Source of the DNA: Mycoplasmatota bacterium
GTDB lineage: Bacteria > Bacillota_I > Bacilli_A > Izemoplasmatales > Hujiaoplasmataceae
Direction: 5' to 3'
NCBI GenBank assembly: GCA_023132365.1
Contig: JAGLYJ010000028.1
Coordinates: 1-14,213 of the forward strand
Length of the DNA: 14,213 nt
Positions within the stretch are counted from its first letter, which is position 1, and each line of letters starts with the position of its first letter. Below the pieces are notes generated by a model, which saw only the letters and a list, made by a program, of their open reading frames with translations, searched no databases and was not told where the DNA came from. Below are positions 6,230 through 13,096 of the stretch, one piece after another. The position numbers and the translations under genes are program-made.

Positions 6230-7418
6230 AGACATTCTTCAAATTATTTTAATATTTGTTGTGCCTTATCTACTAATTAGATTTAAAGATTTTAAGCTAA
6301 CCAAGATTTTTGGAACAATTGGGATGGCATATTTCTTTGGACTAGTTGTAGCTGGAATTGTATTTACTTTAAATAAATTAAATGTAGAATTCCATTTGAA
6401 CACAGATATTGGTGAAATCGGATCATTCGCTGCAATAGCTATTGGGATTCCATTATTATTGTTTAGTTCTAACCTTAAAGAAGCAAAGAAATTATCAAAA
6501 ATGGTTCTTAAATCGTTTATTGCATTAATTATATCTGTTGTATTTGTTACAACAATAGTATTTGCTGTTTATGGACACACATTATTTGAAGGTGATGCAT
6601 TATCAGCTTCAGCTATAGGATTATATACAGGCGGAACACCAAATTTAAATGCAATAGCTAATATATTTGGACTAGAGACCGAACTAATTGCTTTGGCAAA
6701 TTTATCTGATATTATAATCGGAGCTGTCTTTTATATATTCTTACTGTTATTAGCTAAGCCATTAATTGATAAAATATTAGGGAAACCTAAGAAATCAAAT
6801 TATTTAATTGAGGAATCAAATATTAAGAATACCGAGGCGTTCAACTTTAAAGATTTAAAAACATCAAAAAGATTATTTAAATCATTTCTAATTGCTATTG
6901 GAATGACTGCAATAAGTGCTGGCTTTGGTATCCTTTTATGGATGATGTTAGGTGCTGAACAAGGAAAAATGCTAGATTTTTTAGTTCCAATTATGTTGAT
7001 TGGTGTTACAATATTTGGTATTTTAGGATCTTTTAATAAAAGAATTAGAGAAACTGAAGGCACAAACATATTAGGACACTATTTGATTTTAGTTTTCTCG
7101 TTTTCACTAGCTTCTTCAGTAGATTTTTCTCAGTTAATTGGATCTGATTTTAGTTCTTTAGTGCTTTTATATGGAATAATTACAGTTGGTTCATTCATAG
7201 TCCATATTGGTTTAGCGAAATTGCTAAAAGTTGATAGTGACTGTATGATTGTAACTGCTACAGCTGGGATATATGGACCGGCTTTTGTGCCAGCTATTAC
7301 AAAACAACTTAAAAACGATAACTTAACTGTTCCGGGATTAATTTGTGGATCTATAGGATATGCTTTAGGTACTTTTCTGGGAGTAGGACTAGGATTGTTG
7401 TTTTCCTTGTTAATGTAG
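6222..7418 (+). CDS. DUF819 (YjcL-like) integral membrane protein
   Basis: The 398-residue protein has about ten to eleven hydrophobic segments in two halves separated by a charged loop at about 185-220. The first half carries SAIGLYTGGTPNLNAIANIF (130-149), the hallmark of the DUF819 family. The second half has the matching ATAGIYGPAFVPAITKQL element near the C-terminus, suggesting two inverted repeats as in many secondary transporters. The substrate is unknown; transport of a small anion or amino-acid-like compound would be a guess. GAAAGGAT upstream serves as RBS, and its ATG lies inside the last codons of the GNAT gene, indicating translational coupling and perhaps a shared substrate pathway. 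No clear terminator follows. Confidence 0.85.
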   Translation: MVKDILQIILIFVVPYLLIRFKDFKLTKIFGTIGMAYFFGLVVAGIVFTLNKLNVEFHLNTDIGEIGSFAAIAIGIPLLLFSSNLKEAKKLSKMVLKSFIALIISVVFVTTIVFAVYGHTLFEGDALSASAIGLYTGGTPNLNAIANIFGLETELIALANLSDIIIGAVFYIFLLLLAKPLIDKILGKPKKSNYLIEESNIKNTEAFNFKDLKTSKRLFKSFLIAIGMTAISAGFGILLWMMLGAEQGKMLDFLVPIMLIGVTIFGILGSFNKRIRETEGTNILGHYLILVFSFSLASSVDFSQLIGSDFSSLVLLYGIITVGSFIVHIGLAKLLKVDSDCMIVTATAGIYGPAFVPAITKQLKNDNLTVPGLICGSIGYALGTFLGVGLGLLFSLLM

Positions 7419-7441
7419 CAACATTTCTTTTTATTTATACA

Positions 7442-7470
7442 TTGAATTAATATAATTTATAGATTAAAAT
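7442..7470 (+). promoter_or_regulatory. Candidate fbp promoter
   Basis: TTGAAT (7442-7447), a 17-bp spacer and TAAAAT (7465-7470) lie in the 87-bp gap before fbp. A TATAAT at 7451-7456 is an alternative -10 with no good -35. Confidence 0.4.
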
Positions 7471-7505
7471 AAGAGTAGATATTTTTATAATTTTAGGAGG
7501 AAGGT

Positions 7506-9467
7506 ATGCCTTACCAAAATAAGTTTTTAGAATTGCTTAGTAAAGATTTTCCATCTGTACAGACAGCTAGTGCAGAGTTAATAAACCTTAATGCTATTTT
7601 GAATTTGCCTAAGGGTACGGAAATATTTATTACTGATATCCACGGAGAATACGAAGCATTTAACCATTATTTGAAGAATGCCTCAGGAATTATTAAAGAG
7701 AAAATCGACTTAATATTTCCTCATATAAACACGGAAAAAAGAAATAGATTGGCTTTCTTTATATACTACCCAACAGATATGCTAAATAAATATCGTAAGA
7801 AGTTAGATGAAGTTGAATTCGCATCTATACTTAGGGAAGAACTGTATTTAATGATTGATTTAGCAAAGCATATTGTTACAAAATATACTAAAAGTAAAGT
7901 TAGTAAAACTTTGCCTAAGGAATTTGAATACATTATACAAGAGTTGATTTATGAATCTAGCTCTCACGAAGACAAGCACAAGTATTATAAAGCTATAATT
8001 GATGCGATTTTTGAAACAAGAAGGGAAAGTAAATTTATATTGCAATTAAGTAGATTTATTAGGAATCTAGCTGTGGATAGATTGCATATAATTGGTGATA
8101 TTTTTGATAGAGGGCCAAGTCCTCATTTAATAATGGAAAAGATTTATAAAATGAGCAATGTTGATATACAATGGGGTAACCATGATATTACATTCTTGGG
8201 CGCAGCAAGTGGTTCAAGAGTAATGATTGCAAATGAAATAAGAATAGCCGCAAGGTATAATAATCTCGATTGTTTTGAGGATGGATATGGAATAAATTTA
8301 ATTCCACTTGCTAGATTTGCAGATAAATTCTATAAAGATGATCCTTGTACAGAATTTCAGCCAAAAGGCTATGGATCTAGATACAAAAAAGATGAAGACT
8401 TGAGCTTCGTTGCTAAGATTCATAAAGCCATAAGTATAATTCAATTTAAGCTTGAACAACAAGTAATAGAGAGAAATCCTCATTTTAATATGGATGACAG
8501 ATGTTTGTTAGACAAAATTGATTTTGAACATGGGGTTATTACAATTAATGACAAACAATATAACTTATTAGATTCAAATTTTCCAACAATTAATTCAGAA
8601 AATCCATATGAATTACATCCAGAAGAGAAGCGGGTTATTGATCATTTAACGCAACTATTCTTACATAATGAAATGCTACAAAAACATGCTGGATACTTAA
8701 TGCAAAATGGAAGTATGTACTTAATATATAATAATAATTTATTGTTTCATGCAGACATACCTTTAACATCAAATAAGAAATTTTTAAAACAAGAGATAGA
8801 CGGCAAAATGTATTTTGGTCGTAGTTTATTCGAAATTTTTGAACAAAAAATCAGGCATGCATATCTAAATCGTTATGGTAAAGATAATTTTGATAGTGAT
8901 TACTTCATGTTATTATGGCAAGGGGCAGCTTCACCACTTTTTGGTAAGCATGCAATGAAAACATTTGAAAGATACTTTATTAAGGAAAAAGAAGCGCGTG
9001 TGGAACGTATAAATTCATATTATAAATATAGAGAAGAAGAACAAGTATTAAGAATGATTTATAATGAGTTTGATCTAGATTTCAATAAATCTAAAATTAT
9101 AAACGGGCATGTTCCACTTGATATAACTAAAGGAGATAATGTTATATTAGCGGACAAAAAGATTTATAGTATTGATGGTGGGATGTCAAAGGAATACGCT
9201 GACAAGACCAATATTGGCGGTTATAGTTTAATATCAGATTCACATGCTTACTTCTTAGTTTCTCATGATAGATTTGAAAACTATTATAAATTAATTGATT
9301 CTGAAAGTGATATTGTATCAGTTACCAGATCTGAAGAAATTAATTCTCGCAGAACTTATGTATATGATACAAATCAAGGCGAAGAATTGAAAGATAGAAT
9401 TAGGGATTTACAACAGTTATTACAAGCGTATAGGAATGGGACTATTAAAGAAAAGCACTATGATTAA
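7506..9467 (+). CDS. fbp: Fructose-1,6-bisphosphatase class III
   Basis: The 653-residue protein matches the class III (Bacillota) fructose-1,6-bisphosphatase in length and sequence from end to end. It hydrolyses fructose 1,6-bisphosphate to fructose 6-phosphate and phosphate in gluconeogenesis, in the cytoplasm. It is a calcineurin-type metallophosphatase: the metal ligands are visible in TDIHGEY (43-49), IGDIFDRGPSP (196-206) and QWGNHD (222-227), with later histidines in INGHVP and in the SDSHAYFLVSHDRF region. The family opening (FLELLSKDFPSVQTASAELI) is intact. AGGAGGAAGG (7495-7504) is an excellent RBS for ATG 7506. It appears to be monocistronic: 87 bases from the gene before and 138 from the gene after. 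No frameshift or missing motif is seen. Confidence 0.97.
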   Translation: MPYQNKFLELLSKDFPSVQTASAELINLNAILNLPKGTEIFITDIHGEYEAFNHYLKNASGIIKEKIDLIFPHINTEKRNRLAFFIYYPTDMLNKYRKKLDEVEFASILREELYLMIDLAKHIVTKYTKSKVSKTLPKEFEYIIQELIYESSSHEDKHKYYKAIIDAIFETRRESKFILQLSRFIRNLAVDRLHIIGDIFDRGPSPHLIMEKIYKMSNVDIQWGNHDITFLGAASGSRVMIANEIRIAARYNNLDCFEDGYGINLIPLARFADKFYKDDPCTEFQPKGYGSRYKKDEDLSFVAKIHKAISIIQFKLEQQVIERNPHFNMDDRCLLDKIDFEHGVITINDKQYNLLDSNFPTINSENPYELHPEEKRVIDHLTQLFLHNEMLQKHAGYLMQNGSMYLIYNNNLLFHADIPLTSNKKFLKQEIDGKMYFGRSLFEIFEQKIRHAYLNRYGKDNFDSDYFMLLWQGAASPLFGKHAMKTFERYFIKEKEARVERINSYYKYREEEQVLRMIYNEFDLDFNKSKIINGHVPLDITKGDNVILADKKIYSIDGGMSKEYADKTNIGGYSLISDSHAYFLVSHDRFENYYKLIDSESDIVSVTRSEEINSRRTYVYDTNQGEELKDRIRDLQQLLQAYRNGTIKEKHYD

Positions 9468-9501
9468 TTAACTCCTATTCAATATCTGAAATGATAAGGC
9501 A

Positions 9502-9530
9502 TTAATTGAGACAAAAATAACATGTATAAT
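9502..9530 (+). promoter_or_regulatory. Candidate promoter of the 5'-nucleotidase-family gene
   Basis: TTAATT (9502-9507), a 17-bp spacer and the consensus -10 TATAAT (9525-9530) lie about 75 bases before the start codon. The -35 is weak; TTGAGA at 9506-9511 is closer to consensus but only 13 bp from the -10. Confidence 0.45.
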
Positions 9531-9541
9531 ACTAGCAACTT

Positions 9542-9558
9542 TTTAATTTGAAATTAAA
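9542..9558 (+). promoter_or_regulatory. 17-bp palindrome just downstream of a promoter
   Basis: TTTAATTT is followed by a single G and its exact reverse complement AAATTAAA. It starts a few bases past the predicted transcript start of the 9606 gene, a typical place for a repressor operator. Its low complexity means chance is possible. Confidence 0.3.
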
Positions 9559-9605
9559 TTGCATAAAAAAGTGTTGTACAAGTATGAAGGCTAGGTAATA
9601 TAACA

Positions 9606-11150
9606 ATGAATGATGATTTTAAGCTAAATATTTTATTCACAAGTGATATTCACGGATATCTTCTTCCAATTAATTATGCTGATAACTCTATAAGCAATAA
9701 AGGCTTATCTTTATTGACTAATGAGATTAGAAAGTATAAAACAAAGAATTCTATATTAATTGATTTAGGGGATTCAATACAGGGTAGTCCGTTGATGTAT
9801 TTTCATAAAACAAATAAACATAAGTATGCGAACCCTATGGGAACTCTGCTTAATTATTTGAAGTATGACTACTTTGTTCCAGGAAATCACGATTTTAACT
9901 ACGGTAAAAAGTATTTAAAAGATTTTGTAAATCAGATTAAAGCTAAAACATTGTGTCAAAATATATATTTACATGAGCATTTATTATTTAAAAATGGATA
10001 TGATATAAAAGTTTATAAAAACGGTTATAAAGTTCTTGTTATAGGTGTCACGACAAAGTATATTCCTAATTGGGAGAATCCAACTAATATTAGGAACTAT
10101 AAATTTAAAGATCCATATGAAGAAACCAAAAATATTGTTGATGAATTTAAGGATGAAGTTGATCTGATAATTCTTGCTTATCATGGAGGGTTTGAGAGAG
10201 ATTTAATAACTGGTGAAAAATATGTCGAAGATACCGGTGAAAATCAAGGATATAAATTATTTGATGAAATAAAAGATATTGACATTATTTTGACCGGGCA
10301 TCAGCACCGTGAAATATGTGAAAAATTTGGAAATCGAGTTGCAATGCAACCAGGCTATAATGGCTCTAATTTAGGCGTTATTGAGGTTGTATATGACAAG
10401 CATAAAAAACTAAAATCTATCAATCCATTTTTAGTGAAATCTCAAGGCCTACAAGAAGATATAAAATGTAAAAAATTGATTAGAAAAGTTGAACAAGATA
10501 ACCAAAAATTCCTGGATGAAATAATTGGAGTTGTTCCCGAGGATAACTTAGAGATAAATGATTTATTTTTAGCTAGAAAAAACAAGCATCCAATAATTGA
10601 TTTTATTAACAAAATTCAATTAAGCGCAACAGGAGCAATGTTATCAGCTACTTCACTTGGAAATCAAGTTACTGGATTCAAAAAAGAGATTTCAGTTAGA
10701 AATGTTTTATCAACATATATTTATGCAAACACATTAGTTGTTATTGAAATTACTGGTAAAGTTCTAAAGGAATATTTAGAAAAATGTGCTGAATATTTTG
10801 TTATTTCAGAAGGACAAATTACTCATAATCCTAGTTTCTCATATCCAAAGCATGAACATTACAATTATGATATGATTGATGGTATAGATTATGTAATAGA
10901 TGTAAGGAAGGAATTTGGTAATAGAATTGTCAGTATTAAGTATCAAGGTAAAGAAACCACTGATGATGATTTATTCACCTTGGTATTGAACAATTACCGT
11001 GCATCGGGTGGTGGAGATTTTTATATGTTAAAATCACTTCCAATCATCAAACTTATACCTCTTGATGTTGCTGAATTAATGATTGAATATATCAGAACTC
11101 ATAAAACAATTAAAATTCGTACAAAAAACAATATAAAACTGCTAGAATAA
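9606..11150 (+). CDS. Cytoplasmic 5'-nucleotidase / 2',3'-cyclic phosphodiesterase family metallophosphatase
   Basis: The 514-residue protein has the two-domain build of the 5'-nucleotidase family. The N-terminal metallophosphatase domain shows SDIHGYL (13-19), LGDSIQGSPL (54-63), PGNHDFNYG (92-100), AYHGG and TGHQHRE, supplying the dimetal ligands. The C-terminal substrate-binding domain ends with NNYRASGGGDFYML, a form closest to 2',3'-cyclic-nucleotide phosphodiesterase/3'-nucleotidase (CpdB-like) members. Most relatives are exported and wall- or periplasm-bound. This one starts directly with the catalytic domain and has no signal peptide or anchor, so it should act inside the cell on nucleotides or related phosphoesters. 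The RBS is weak (AGGT at 9592-9595). The gene stands alone, with its own candidate promoter and no clear terminator. Exact substrate is uncertain. Confidence 0.88.
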   Translation: MNDDFKLNILFTSDIHGYLLPINYADNSISNKGLSLLTNEIRKYKTKNSILIDLGDSIQGSPLMYFHKTNKHKYANPMGTLLNYLKYDYFVPGNHDFNYGKKYLKDFVNQIKAKTLCQNIYLHEHLLFKNGYDIKVYKNGYKVLVIGVTTKYIPNWENPTNIRNYKFKDPYEETKNIVDEFKDEVDLIILAYHGGFERDLITGEKYVEDTGENQGYKLFDEIKDIDIILTGHQHREICEKFGNRVAMQPGYNGSNLGVIEVVYDKHKKLKSINPFLVKSQGLQEDIKCKKLIRKVEQDNQKFLDEIIGVVPEDNLEINDLFLARKNKHPIIDFINKIQLSATGAMLSATSLGNQVTGFKKEISVRNVLSTYIYANTLVVIEITGKVLKEYLEKCAEYFVISEGQITHNPSFSYPKHEHYNYDMIDGIDYVIDVRKEFGNRIVSIKYQGKETTDDDLFTLVLNNYRASGGGDFYMLKSLPIIKLIPLDVAELMIEYIRTHKTIKIRTKNNIKLLE

Positions 11151-11176
11151 GATAAATATTAATGTAATGATATCGC

Positions 11177-11206
11177 AACATATAGTATATATAGTTATTA
11201 TATGTT
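11177..11206. repeat. Inverted repeat across the spacer of the molybdenum-hydroxylase promoter
   Basis: AACATATA (11177-11184) is matched by TATATGTT (11199-11206), with three more possible pairs inward. It overlaps the region just upstream of the -10 at 11206-11211, so it could be an operator. It could alternatively be a weak terminator for the 9606 gene, although no continuous T tract follows. Confidence 0.35.
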
Positions 11207-11211
11207 ATAAT
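11203..11211 (+). promoter_or_regulatory. Extended -10 promoter of the molybdenum-hydroxylase operon
   Basis: TGTTATAAT (11203-11211) is a perfect extended -10 element, which can work without a good -35; none is evident 16-18 bp upstream. Transcription would start near 11218, leaving a leader of about 70 bases that contains the cre-like site. Confidence 0.5.
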
Positions 11212-11265
11212 ATTATTTACTATATTTTTATCTTATTTTTTATAAATATATTTTTTAGAATCAAT

Positions 11266-11279
11266 TGTAAGCGTTTTAT
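11266..11279 (+). promoter_or_regulatory. cre-like catabolite control site (CcpA)
   Basis: TGTAAGCGTTTTAT fits the CcpA consensus TGWAARCGYTWNCW at 13 of 14 positions, including the central AAGCGTT core; only the penultimate C is replaced by A. It lies downstream of the promoter and directly before the GGAG of the first RBS, where CcpA binding would act as a roadblock. This predicts repression of the operon when preferred sugars are present. Confidence 0.6.
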
Positions 11280-11290
11280 AGGAGTAGAAT

Positions 11291-11845
11291 ATGTATGATG
11301 GAATTGTATTAGCTGGTGGTTTTTCAAGTAGAGCAAATACCAATAAAATGTTTTTGGAGTATAATGGCAAACCACTTATTCTAAACACAATAGAAACAAT
11401 GCATGAAGTTTGTAAGAATATCATAGTTGTAACTGGGCATTATCATGAATCAATGATTGAGCTTTTTTTAAACATTGATTATGTAAAAGTGGTATATAAC
11501 AAACACTATTCTGATGGGATGTTTTCTTCTATTAAAGTAGGAGTATTAGCGACTGCTAATAGTTTTTTTATTATCCCTGGAGACTATCCTAATGTTAAGA
11601 TTAACACTTACAATTGTATGATTAAAGCCAATAAGCAGATTGTAGTACCAAGTTATCAACATAGATTGGGACACCCGATCTTGTTTGATAAATCTTTTAA
11701 AAAGATGATTTTAACAACAAATCATAATAATCTAAAGGATTTTAGAAATGATTATGAGTTTGCAATTCTAGAAGTTGATGACTCAGGAATTCTTTTTGAT
11801 GTTGATGATTTAAACGATTATAAAAAATTATTAGGAAAGGAATGA
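11291..11845 (+). CDS. mocA: MocA-like molybdopterin nucleotidyltransferase
   Basis: The 184-residue protein is a MobA/MocA-type nucleotidyltransferase. It shows the nucleotide-binding LAGGFSSR (7-14) with Lys19, VVTGHYHE (46-53), NKHYSDGMFSSIKVG (70-84), the metal-binding PGDYP (96-100) and RLGHPILFD (125-133). The DGMFSSIKVG and GHP elements are typical of the MocA branch, which in E. coli makes molybdopterin cytosine dinucleotide for xanthine-dehydrogenase-type enzymes. In the first motif the usual RMG is replaced by RAN, a mild divergence. It is the first gene of the operon and overlaps the FAD subunit gene by four bases, fitting a dedicated maturation role. AGGAG (11280-11284) is the RBS. 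Its choice of CTP is inferred from family and context. Confidence 0.85.
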   Translation: MYDGIVLAGGFSSRANTNKMFLEYNGKPLILNTIETMHEVCKNIIVVTGHYHESMIELFLNIDYVKVVYNKHYSDGMFSSIKVGVLATANSFFIIPGDYPNVKINTYNCMIKANKQIVVPSYQHRLGHPILFDKSFKKMILTTNHNNLKDFRNDYEFAILEVDDSGILFDVDDLNDYKKLLGKE

Positions 11846-12654
11846 TTAACTTGTTAGTAGAAAATTTTTTAAAGCCTAAAACTTTAGAAGAAGCATATGA
11901 TATGCTTATTAGCAATAAGAAAAACATGGTTATTGCTGGGGGAGCTTGGATAAAACTCTCGATTAAGAATGTACTTGGATTGATATCTCTTGATGATTTA
12001 AATCTGAATAAAATTGAAGTTAAAGATGATTCTATTGAAATTGGATCAATGGTTACTTTAAGAGAAGTTGAACTTTCAAATCATTTAAATGAATTATATG
12101 ATGGTGTTCTTTCCAGTGCGGTTCATAAAATCATGGGAATTAATATTAGAAATTTAGCTACTATAGGTGGTAGCGTTATGGGTAGATTTGCTTTTTCTGA
12201 TATTTATCCTCCATTACTTGTTATGGATACAAAGCTTGTTTTTTATAAACAAGGAGAAATTAGTCTAAGTGATTTTTTAGCTAATCCAAAAATGGAAAAG
12301 GATATTTTACTTAAAATTGTTATTAAAAAAGAAGAGGGCAGAGGGTTCTTTAAGAAAGTAGCCACTACACCTTTAGATTTTGCAATTATCAATATAGCTG
12401 TTTCTAAAACATTAGCAGGATTTAAGATCTGTTTAGGATCTACACCGTACATTGGGGCTTTAGCTAAAGACGCAATGATATTTATAAATAGTAAGAAAGT
12501 TATTAATGAGGAAGTTTTGGATAAGACAGTAGAACTTGTATTGGGTGAATTAAAGATTTCTAAAAATGTTAGAGCTTCTAAGACATATAAAGAAGAATTA
12601 GCTAGTGTTTATGTTAAAAGAGGAATAAGGAAGGTGATTAGTGATGTTAATTAA
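11842..12654 (+). CDS. xdhB: Molybdenum hydroxylase FAD-binding subunit (xanthine dehydrogenase family)
   Basis: The 270-residue protein matches the FAD subunit of bacterial three-subunit molybdenum hydroxylases (CoxM/XdhB type, usually 260-290 residues). It opens with the family segment ENFLKPKTLEEAYDML. The two FAD-binding motifs are IAGGAWIKLS (31-40), where AGGTDL is more common, and RNLATIGGSVMGRFAFSDIY (103-122), with the conserved TIGG and the Ser-Asp pair. A CO dehydrogenase flavoprotein C-terminal-type domain follows from about 165. It carries electrons from the iron-sulfur subunit to FAD and on to NAD+ or another acceptor. It overlaps mocA by four bases (ATGA) and the 2Fe-2S gene by 11 bases. 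AGGAAAGG (11833-11840) is the RBS; it is very close to ATG 11842, so initiation at the in-frame TTG 11851 is possible. Confidence 0.9.
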   Translation: MINLLVENFLKPKTLEEAYDMLISNKKNMVIAGGAWIKLSIKNVLGLISLDDLNLNKIEVKDDSIEIGSMVTLREVELSNHLNELYDGVLSSAVHKIMGINIRNLATIGGSVMGRFAFSDIYPPLLVMDTKLVFYKQGEISLSDFLANPKMEKDILLKIVIKKEEGRGFFKKVATTPLDFAIINIAVSKTLAGFKICLGSTPYIGALAKDAMIFINSKKVINEEVLDKTVELVLGELKISKNVRASKTYKEELASVYVKRGIRKVISDVN

Positions 12655-13096
12655 TTTGATAGTTAATGATCAACCCAAAGTTTTTCTTTGTAAACCAGGA
12701 GATTTCCTTTTAGATACTTTAAGAGAAAATAATTATCTAAGTGTTAGAAGGGGATGCGATACTACTAACTGTGGAGTTTGTACTGTTTTATTTGATGGTA
12801 AACCAGTTCCTTCATGTTCTTTGCTTACTGTAAAAGCAGAAGGTCATCATATAACTACAGTTGAAGGCATTCAAGAGGAAGCTGATAAAATGGGTAAATT
12901 GTTTGGTGCTGAAGGCGCAGATCAATGCGGTTTCTGTAACCCATCAATTGCTCTAACTGTATATGCCTTAAAAAAAGAATTAATAAATCCAACCGGGTTA
13001 GATGTAAAAGAATACTTAGTTGGAAATTTATGTAGATGTACAGGGTACATTGCTCAAGAAAGAGCAATTAAAAGTTATTTGGGTGACAAATCATGA
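12644..13096 (+). CDS. xdhC: Molybdenum hydroxylase 2Fe-2S subunit (xanthine dehydrogenase family)
   Basis: The 150-residue protein has the standard two-cluster build. The N-terminal plant-ferredoxin-type domain holds Cys38, Cys43, Cys46 and Cys58 (RRGCDTTNCGVCTV and VPSC). The helical C-terminal domain holds Cys95, Cys98, Cys130 and Cys132 (QCGFCNPS and GNLCRCTGY). All eight cluster ligands are present, so it should relay electrons from the molybdenum site to FAD. Length is typical (150-170). ATG 12644 lies seven bases after GGAAGGTG (12629-12636); a GTG at 12641 is an alternative start adding one residue. It overlaps the FAD gene upstream and the molybdopterin subunit gene downstream (ATGA at 13093-13096). 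The symbol follows E. coli usage for the iron-sulfur subunit, not the XdhC maturation factor. Confidence 0.94.
   Translation: MLINLIVNDQPKVFLCKPGDFLLDTLRENNYLSVRRGCDTTNCGVCTVLFDGKPVPSCSLLTVKAEGHHITTVEGIQEEADKMGKLFGAEGADQCGFCNPSIALTVYALKKELINPTGLDVKEYLVGNLCRCTGYIAQERAIKSYLGDKS

Noticed and set aside
11212..11290. Purine riboswitch in the leader of the hydroxylase operon
   Set aside because: The leader is short and T-rich, with no three-way junction or conserved loop-loop elements of the purine aptamer.
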